Shown in pieces: positions 57,087-64,000 of a stretch of DNA of 64,000 nt; the stretch's first letter is position 1, and every line of letters begins with the position of its first letter. This DNA is from Thinopyrum elongatum (Eukaryota > Streptophyta > Magnoliopsida > Poales > Poaceae), in contig CM022303.1 in NCBI GenBank assembly GCA_011799875.1, forward strand, positions 194,649,630 to 194,713,629, read 5' to 3'. A program made the translations under genes and the position numbers. The notes below the pieces were generated by a model that saw nothing but the letters and a program-made list of their open reading frames with translations, was not told the origin of the DNA and made no database searches.

Positions 57087-58542
57087 TTAAAAACACCATG
57101 ATCATCTTAGAAATACGGATTTGCCCCATAACTATTTGCATCACGGGCAAACCGCTCGGCCTAAAACTATATCTCAAGCAACAACAGAAGACATGCCTAA
57201 AACAAACTAGATGCACTTTCACACATCATCATTCTACTACTATTTGCACGTCAGATGGTCGGTCATCCACCAGTTTGAATCCATTTCCCTGTTGCAACAA
57301 CAACGAATGGTTGACCAGATTACCTGGTACCTTATTTAAAGGAAAGTGATGATGCTTTTCGTGCGTGATCTGGTCGGCTGATGGGCACTTTGGAGTACGC
57401 CGTAAACCACCGAGCTCGCGTCCTCTTCTCGTTCCAGGACAGGACAAATTTGCCGTCCTGTTCTTACTGGTGTGCACACAAGGATATGTCTCCACGATGC
57501 TCGCATCCATTTGTATATAGTCGTTTCAGGATGCATCTTAACAGCTCGTGTGCACTGGCGAGGCTTAGCTTTTGCCGCGAATCAGGGTGTTCAGGCCTTC
57601 AGGGTGTATATGCAGCTTCTGTTTTCCTGGAAGCTCCCGGAAGCTCTCCTCCTTCAACCTCCGGCTCCGCCGCCTGCCGAGTCAACGGTCAACCTCCGGC
57701 TCCGGCCGGTGCAATGCACCACACCGCAGCTATATATATGCTCTGTGTATGGGATTGGGATGTGCATGCGTACGTACGTAAGTGTGCACGTATACGAGCG
57801 TGGGAGGCCATTTGTACCAGTCGAAGTATGTACGATCCATGCATCTACGTGTTTGTACGTGTGTACCGTGTACGAGCGAGCTCTGTGCCAAAGGAACTGA
57901 AGTAGTACTGGATGGAGCTAGCTTCGTGTATGTGTATACCATGGGTACGTAGATAGCGTGAGTACATGTCTGGTGTAACGCATTTGTATTTTTTGTGATT
58001 TTCTCCATGTGCCTACGTGCATGTGTACTTTGTGTTATCTCTTTTGCTTTGTAGTTTGTGTACTGCGTCAGAGGTTGCATAATATGATGATGCAGCTAAC
58101 GGAGCTTGCTTTGCCTGAAAAAGATCTGGATCGAAGAAATATATGCCACGTGGTATTAGTTGACAAAGAACTCATGAGGTCATGGAATTACCCTTTTCCC
58201 ATGCAGATTTTGATATTAAATTTACTACTTTTGGTTGCGATATTTGAACATGGATGATATATCGAGTGATGTACCTCACTAGTCTCACAGAGCAAATTGG
58301 GAGCCGGTCCATAGGTCGGGCAAAGAGGGCTGCCGCCCAGTTCACGAGAGGAGTAGGACCCCAAATATACTATTATCACTAAGTCTAAAGATTATTGTAG
58401 TATAAACTAAAGAATTAAAATCCAAAATTTGCGAGAGCAAGTCCACACAACGAACCAATAATGTTATTAGATAGGAACAACCAAATTTGATAGGCGACAA
58501 TGATTTTAGTGAGCCCACCAGTGTGTCTACCATAGCTAAATG
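57087..58542. other. Low-feature intergenic DNA right of the LINE nest
   Basis: The continuation of the sequence left of 39319. It contains GTAC/GTGTAC-rich patches at 57760-57890. The ORFs at 57381-57905 show no family resemblance and no promoter or splice pattern that I can support. Confidence 0.45.
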
Positions 58543-58612
58543 TTTTTAAATAATACATTTTTTATTAATTTACAGAAATAATGCATGGTTTAGATATATT
58601 ACACAAATAATA

Positions 58613-58785
58613 CGGTATCATCTTGGGGCAAGACAACTGGAACTAATCGTCCTCCTGTAAGATGATTAGTCCTAGCCGTCCTCCCTCAAGATGATTACCA
58701 CTAGTCGTCCTCCCTCAACATGATTGGAACTAGTCGTCTTCCCTCAAAATGATTGGAACTAGTCATCCTCCCTCAAGATGATTGG
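58613..58785 (-). repeat. Subterminal tandem units in the left TIR of G
   Basis: Five diverged units containing CTAGTCGTCCTCCCTCAA or a close variant, each followed by GATGATTGG-like bases. The right arm 63478-63650 has the same units inverted. Confidence 0.75.
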
Positions 58786-59019
58786 TTCTGCTGCAATCCT
58801 TAGGAAAGTTGCACTCTTATGATGTTGCTTCTTCCACCTTCGATGCAACCTGAGAAGTTCTTTCCGTGTCTCCTCAAAGGTCCTTGCAGGCCACCCGCAC
58901 CTACTTAATGCGTGACCCAACTCATTCGGTATGGTGTCACTACTGATGAGTTCGTCCCATTAAACTATCATATTGTCTATCTTGAAATTGCTGGCTAACC
59001 TCAGAAGACATTTTGACAT
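58785..59019 (-). pseudogene. Possible captured gene fragment in G
   Basis: The minus strand from ATG 59019 reads MSKCLLRLASNFKIDNMIV, then TAA (58960-58962), then an open, well-composed stretch WDELISSDTIPNELGHALSR, CGWPARTFEETRKELLRLHR and RWKKQHHKSATFLRIAAE before entering the TIR. The composition (charged, helix-like, few rare residues) is more protein-like than its surroundings. I do not recognise the family. Non-autonomous transposons often carry host gene pieces, so capture is a reasonable idea, but chance cannot be excluded. Confidence 0.3.
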
Positions 59020-59133
59020 ACTCGGGTGGAAACTACGATCGAAAAGATAATCGGACATCTTGACGAGACTACAATGCACTGCTTAACAACCTTTCTGTAT
59101 GGGGGGAGGGGTATACGTCGAGAAGAGAAAGAT

Positions 59134-59231
59134 GGCGGGAAAGAAGATGGCGGAAAAGGGATGGCGGGAATGAAGTTGGCGGGAAAGGCAGAGTTGGCGG
59201 GAAAGGGTTGACGGAAAAGGGTTGGCGGGAA
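59134..59231 (+). promoter_or_regulatory. Cluster of five GGCGGGAA (E2F-like) motifs in G
   Basis: Exact GGCGGGAA occurs at 59134, 59163, 59178, 59196 and 59224, three of them as TTGGCGGGAA, with two near-matches between them. TTCCCGCC/GGCGGGAA is the core bound by E2F-DP factors of the cell cycle. The cluster is made of diverged short tandem repeats. Confidence 0.45.
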
Positions 59232-61321
59232 CATATTATGAAAAAGTGTTGCGGAAAATTAGTCCAGGGTGGAGTGAGGACCAATCATCTGTAACACCCC
59301 CTTGTAATAAGCTCTGTGACACTCTGTTAAAACTGCCAAGTCATGATCATTTGCAGTGCCATGTCATATGGGTTAATAATCCAATTCAAATCCACATCTG
59401 AAAATCAACTCAAATTCAAAAGTGAAATATAAAGTTGTTCAAACTCTGTTGGGAAAATGTTCATTAAATGGCCAATAATCCAGGAACATTTCTAAAATCA
59501 ATATCAAAATAATTGGAGTTAGATAAGTGACTCTAACAAGATGAAACAGCCCCAAAAATAGAATATTTGATATATTTAAAATCATATCAAATCCCAACAA
59601 ACTTCAATTCTGTCCAAACCAATTTTTGGCAGTGCTAGATATTGCAACATATTTATGTGGCATAACTCACTATTTTACAAAAGACATTAAGTGGCCTAAT
59701 CATTTCGCAACAGAAAAGAAAAGAGAAAAGGAAAAGAAATAAAAGAAAAAGACTAAAGCTGGACTGGACCAAGTGCACAGTGCATTGGCCCAGCCCAGCT
59801 GGCCCATCCCCTTCTCTCTCCCTCGCCGTGTCAACCTCCCTGTGGACGAGCGCGCGCGCGCCGGCGAGACGCCGACAGCGCGACGCCGCGGGCGCCGCGA
59901 GGGGATAAGGGTGAGGCCCGTGCGTCTCCCCTGGCTCTCCTCGCCGCTTTCCCCTCTCCTCTCTCTCGCTCCGCCCGTCTTCCCCTGCAGATCCAGAGAG
60001 GCCGAGCGCCAGCCTCGCCGCCGTTCGCCTCCGTCGCGGCCACCGTCATCCCCGGGGCACGCCGAGCTGTCCACCGTCTCCGCCGTCCTCGACTACGCCG
60101 CCCCGAGCAATTCGGTGGGGCCGAGGAGCCCCAGAGACGCCGAGCCGCACCGCCCCCTTCTTCTCGGACTCCGGCGAGAACCCTGCGAATCCAGCCGCTC
60201 CGCGCCTGCCCCGAGCAGGCTCTGAACGGCTACCACCGCTGTGAGCCTCTCCTTCCCTCCCTGCTTCTTCTCCTCGTCGTTCCCGAGCTGTAGACGCCGC
60301 CCCGTTCACGCCCGAGCTCACCGTCGCGCGACCTCGTCGCCGGCGTGGCCACGGTGACCAAATGGTCCCGTGCGCGCCACCATCACACTCACCGCGACGA
60401 GTAGACCCCGCCTAGCCTTTTCTTTCACTTGTTTGCGCGCTGGGTCGCCGTTTCCGTCGCTCGCCCGAGCACCTCGCCGCCGTCGCATTAGGCCACCCCG
60501 AGCTGCTCCGGCACCGTAGATCGATGCGGGATGGAGTTGCCGTTCGAACGCGCCTTTTCGTGCGCGAAATGGCTGTCTGTGGCCGTTTTCCGACGGGTCC
60601 CGAGCGATGCCGCCGCGAAACGAGCTCGCCGGAGCAGCTCCGGCGGCCGTCCGACGTGGCGCTGGTGGGTCCAGCCCCAGAGCCGCTGCCAGTGGGCCCT
60701 GGGGGCCCCGTTGACTGGGTTGACCCAGTCAACGTGCTGACTGGGCACCCAGGCCCACTGCCATGTGGGCCCCCATGCTAGTTTAATTAATTAACGAATT
60801 TAATTAATAAAGATAATTAGATTAGTGCAAATACTCACTGACAGGTGGGGTCCACCCCCTTAATTAATCCAATTAGATTAGTTTGAAACTCTGTTAAGCC
60901 ACAGAGGCTGACATGTGGGTCCCACAGGACCCACATGTCATATTTGACTCGGTCAGCCGGCTGTTGACCTGCTGACGTCAGCAGTGCATCATGCTGACGT
61001 CATAACCCATTTTCTGTAAATAAATAAATTCTAGAAATTCAAATAATCTTTGAAAATTAATAACTTTTAAACCGTAGCTCGGATCGAAAAAGTTAAAACA
61101 TGAAAGTTGCTCAGAACGACAAGACGAGTCTGATCGTGCCGTCTGTTTCTTCATCGGAACCTCCTACGTAGAAGAACTCGTAACTCCGGACCCGAATCCG
61201 GCAGATGAATAATGCACACGCACCGGTTAATAAATCCCAGAATAATTCTAAAAATAACTAAATTGACTTAGATGCATAATTAGGCAACCCTGCACTGCAT
61301 CATAGCATCACACGCACCGTA

Positions 61322-63172
61322 TTGCATTTGTTTGCATTATGTTTACCTGTTTCTTCCCCCTCTTCTCTCTCGGTAGACCCCGACGTTGACGTAGCTCCCG
61401 AGGCAGACGCCGCTCCGGAGTACGACTACGTCCCCGACGACATCCCTGACGACCTTGCCCTTGCCCCCGAGCAAACAGGCAAGCACCCCCATTTTGAGCA
61501 TGCCTATATCGCCTATTCCTTTCTCTCTTATGCTTGCATTAGAACTGCTACTGCTACTGTTTTCCTATATCTGCTGCATAGCCTGATTATTGTACCCTGC
61601 CCTGTTACCTTACTGGTTATCCTAGACTGCTTAGTTTAGGCTGGGTAGAGACACAACAGAGACCCCCATTTGATCCCGACTGCCCTGCTGGATATCAGAA
61701 GACCCGATCATCGGGATTGAAGACCAGGCCCCGGCACCGCATGTCACTTCCCCCTTTAGTTACCGACACTGCTGGGTTACCGTCGAGTGCCGAGGGTGAT
61801 ACCTCGTTAGCACTTCTGATGTTAACCTTGTAGGTTAGTTACTCGGTCGTGGTAAGCGAGGGTGATTCCTCCTACACCACCCCCGATAACGACATCGTCG
61901 CGCAAGCTCTCAAGTGTGGACCTCGAGGGTGATTCCTCTTTCGTTCACCTTGATGATTACATCGAACGGGAATTCCATCGAGGGTGATTCCTCAGGGTTC
62001 CCTTCGGTGTCAGACACACAGTTACCTTGGATTTTGTGACTTGCACTAAACTATGTTACTAAAGACGGGTCGGCCCTGAGGGGTACCCGCGCGAGCTTAA
62101 CGCGAAGTGATGTGGAGTCGGGTTGACCTGGATGGTGCCCGCAAGATAACTACGAGGCGTGGCCGGGCATTCTTAGCCCTTGCCACAAGTCCTCGAGACG
62201 GGGCGACGGGGTCACATCGATCGTGAGTCTCTGCTCGTTTCCGCGCGCTCCTAATCCACTTCGGTTTGGATATTTGATCCGAGGGGCCTCTGGCCCGATA
62301 GCACTAACCATCACGTGGGCATAGTATGGGCGTTCTGCGTCGTATACTTCAGCCGGAGCTTAATGGACGTCAGCGACTGAGCGGCGCGCACTGAATTGGA
62401 CTGGGAACGCAATCGTGCTTGTATAAGGGGTTGCTAGGTCTGCTTTCAGCCGCGTACGCAACGTGCAGGAGTTTCCGGGGCGAAGGCCCAAGACCCCTGG
62501 GCGCATAGGTTTAGTCCGGCGTGCTGACCTCTCTGTTAGGTATTCGGTCGGGTTGCGGTGTGTTGCTTAGCCGAGGCCGGGCATGGCCCAGAAAAGTGTG
62601 TCCGGCCGGAGTTAAGCGAGCGTGGTGGGTAAGTTGGTGCACCCCTGCAGGGAAGAAACTTCTATCGATAGCCTGTCCTACGGTAACGGATACTCGGAGT
62701 TGTATCCCGATCGGTACAACTAGAACATGTGATGAGAACTGGATAGTACGGCTCTGGGATTGCTTTCTCGCAGGGAGTCGAGAAAGGATCTCAGGTCGAG
62801 GTTGATGATACTACTACTACTACTTTATATTATGTTCATCTGTTCTCGTCTATTGCTGCAAGACTGTCGAAGATTGTTGAAGATGCTAGTCTTCGATAGG
62901 ACTAGGCTTCCCCCTCTATTCTGGCATTTCTGCAGCCCAGTCCTCATATACAGCCATCCCTTTGAAAATGATGCATATGTAGTGTAGATCCTTGCTTGCT
63001 GAGTACTTCGGATGAGTACTCACGTTTGCTTTATTTTCTTTTTCCCCCATATTCCCTTTTGATGCCAATAGACGACGGAGCCCCTGAGCCAGACGCCCCA
63101 GCCGACGGCCAGTACTACTACCCGCCTGGCGAGTACTACTACTACGAGGAGCCGACTGACGACCAGGAGTAG
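61322..63172 (+). CDS. Putative two-exon small ORF in F2 (exons about 61322-61479 and 63072-63172)
   Basis: Counterpart of the ORF in F1. The first block reads VDPDVDVAPEADAAPEYDYV and PDDIPDDLALAPEQT and ends ACAG before GCAAGC. The second follows ATAG, reads DDGAPEPDAPADGQYYYPPG and EYYYYEEPTDDQE, and stops with TAG at about 63170. Here the codon corresponding to the F1 ATG is missing or TTG, so a start would have to lie elsewhere or the exon begins after GGTAG. A 12-nt difference from F1 (IPDD) keeps the frame. Unknown function. Confidence 0.35.
61791..61993. repeat. Four GAGGGTGATNCCTC hairpin motifs in F2
   Basis: Found at about 61791, 61857, 61924 and 61979, with the same spacing as in F1. 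Confidence 0.7.
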
Positions 63173-63715
63173 GATTGGAGGGGCCAGGGCAGGAGGCCTA
63201 CGCCTTTCGATCGTAGTATTTTATTTTACCCCGCCTCTGTGAAGGCCTAATTCTCTCTATGTAATATATCTGTACCCAGATATCTAATGCTTCCGCTGAC
63301 GCTTGTATGCCATCGAGCTATGTATTCGAGCCCTCGAGGCCCTGGCTTGTAATATAAAGCTTGTATGACTTTATTTATGTTTTAGAGTTGTGTTGTGATA
63401 TCTTCAAGTGAGTCCTTAGGCTTGATCGTGCGCATTTGCGTGTATGATTAGTGCACGATTAAGCCGGGGTCGTCACATCATCTTGAGGGAGGATGACTAG
63501 TTCCAATCATCTTGAGGGAAGACGACTAGTTCCAATCATCTTGAGAGAGGACGACTAGTGGTAATCATCTTGAGGGAAGCCGACTAGGACTAATCATCTT
63601 ACATGAGGACAATTAGTTCCAGTCGTCTTGCCCCAAGATGACGCCGTATTATTTGTGTAATATATCTAAACCGTGCATTATTTCTGAAAATTAATAAAAA
63701 AGTATTATTTAAAAA

Positions 63716-64000
63716 AATTGTCTCTATCATAGACGTGCGACAAGTTGCACTAAATTTTATGTTAACTAGATTTATATGTTTAGTTTCATGCAAAACCTTT
63801 TATTTCAGAAATTGACGAGAGCCCTTGTATACACTAGAAGAAGTCAAGCATCCAAAAAAGCCTAGAAAATAAAAGAATTTTAAATATGCAAAATTGAACC
63901 GGTGACATGTTATGCCCGTCGGTAATCGTTATTTCGATGGCATGTAAAGAGCATGCACATATTGTCAACTTATTACTGAACCTAACTCACAACACATTTA
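63716..64000. other. Right-end flank without features
   Basis: About 285 bases, AT-rich; I see nothing to annotate. Confidence 0.5.

Larger units (their letters stand above)
59290..63477. mobile_element. F2: 4.2 kb repeat, probable very long solo LTR, inserted in G
   Basis: 4188 bp, starting TGTAACACCCC and ending GGGGTCGTCACA, with perfect 5-bp TSDs TCATC at 59285-59289 and 63478-63482. It is the second copy of F1 and considerably diverged from it. There are no terminal direct repeats and no pol, PBS or PPT. TG...CA termini with a 5-bp TSD point to a retroviral-type integrase and thus to a solo LTR. The copy shows the same GC-rich part (59760-60780), hairpin motifs and spliced reading frame as F1. 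Confidence 0.75.
58543..63715. mobile_element. Element G: non-autonomous DNA transposon with long TIRs, split by F2
   Basis: The left arm (58543-58785) and right arm (63478-63715) are inverted complements over about 240 bp. They start TTTTTAAATAATAC and pass GCATGGTTTAGATATATTAC (left arm) into five diverged units of about 31-33 bp of the type CCTCCCTCAAGATGATTGGA. Without F2 it is about 980 bp. Long, internally repeated TIRs are most like Mutator-type or foldback elements, but I could not fix the TSD. The inner part carries a possible captured gene fragment and an E2F-like motif cluster. Confidence 0.7.

Noticed and set aside
57381..57905. 174-codon plus-strand ORF in the intergenic DNA right of the LINE nest
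   Set aside because: No domain, several overlapping frames of equal length, and biased GTAC-type composition.

Overview
The window looks like an intergenic, transposon-packed stretch of a large grass genome, most likely Triticeae (wheat, Aegilops or barley group). The basis is pattern recognition of repeat families: Gypsy-type LTRs that begin TGATACGTC, a primer-binding site matching the 3' end of tRNA-Asp, two copies of a 4.2 kb TGTAACACCCC...GTCGTCACA repeat, plant L1-type LINEs, and Stowaway, Harbinger and hAT MITEs. Base composition alone would not settle the species. I see no intact cellular gene, tRNA, rRNA or CRISPR array. Almost everything recognisable is a mobile element, mostly broken, and many junctions can be read to the base from target-site duplications (TSDs).

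Left block (1-25955). A PIF/Harbinger-type ORF1-like gene on the minus strand (exon 1 at 25265-25680; exon 2 in pieces at 22468-22597 and 8785-9272) has been torn apart. Its intron received a solo LTR (H, 22642-25211), which itself received solo LTR I (22768-23749). Exon 2 was split by solo LTR D (9273-22467, TSD CTCGG), inside which sits a non-autonomous LTR retrotransposon E (9822-21492), inside which sits F1 (12576-16751). The 3' side of exon 2 is cut by Gypsy element B (LTR 8229-8784 plus a decayed gag), whose gag is interrupted by solo LTR C (5999-7580) and ends at a further non-autonomous element A (1-4237).

Middle block (25956-39318). A decayed MuDR-type transposase (plus strand) converges on a plant-mobile-domain gene (minus strand). 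A long AT-rich stretch follows, then a series of small DNA transposons: a Harbinger-like MITE, a MITE flanked by TA, a Harbinger-like element carrying a glutamate-rich repeat ORF and a nested Stowaway, a hAT MITE with an 8-bp TSD, a palindromic MITE, and a LINE remnant.

Right block (39319-57086). This is a three-level nest. LINE L (12-bp TSD) received LINE K (15-bp TSD), whose ORF1 received Gypsy element J (45060-54537, TSD GGGTT). J has two LTRs, PBS, PPT, gag, protease, integrase and an extra coiled-coil ORF, but the catalytic core of its reverse transcriptase is deleted. Upstream of the extra ORF lies a copy of the hairpin-plus-TATA module otherwise found in LTRs.

End block (57087-64000). 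A DNA transposon with long terminal inverted repeats (G, 58543-63715) carries a cluster of E2F-like motifs and is split by F2 (59290-63477, TSD TCATC), the second 4.2 kb repeat. F1 and F2 share a short, apparently spliced reading frame.

For the nest as a whole, the autonomous-looking parts (J, LINE K) would once have supplied enzymes. A and E share the J-type primer site but carry only an ORF of unknown function, which fits elements mobilised in trans. All identifications are by eye; no alignment or database search was run.
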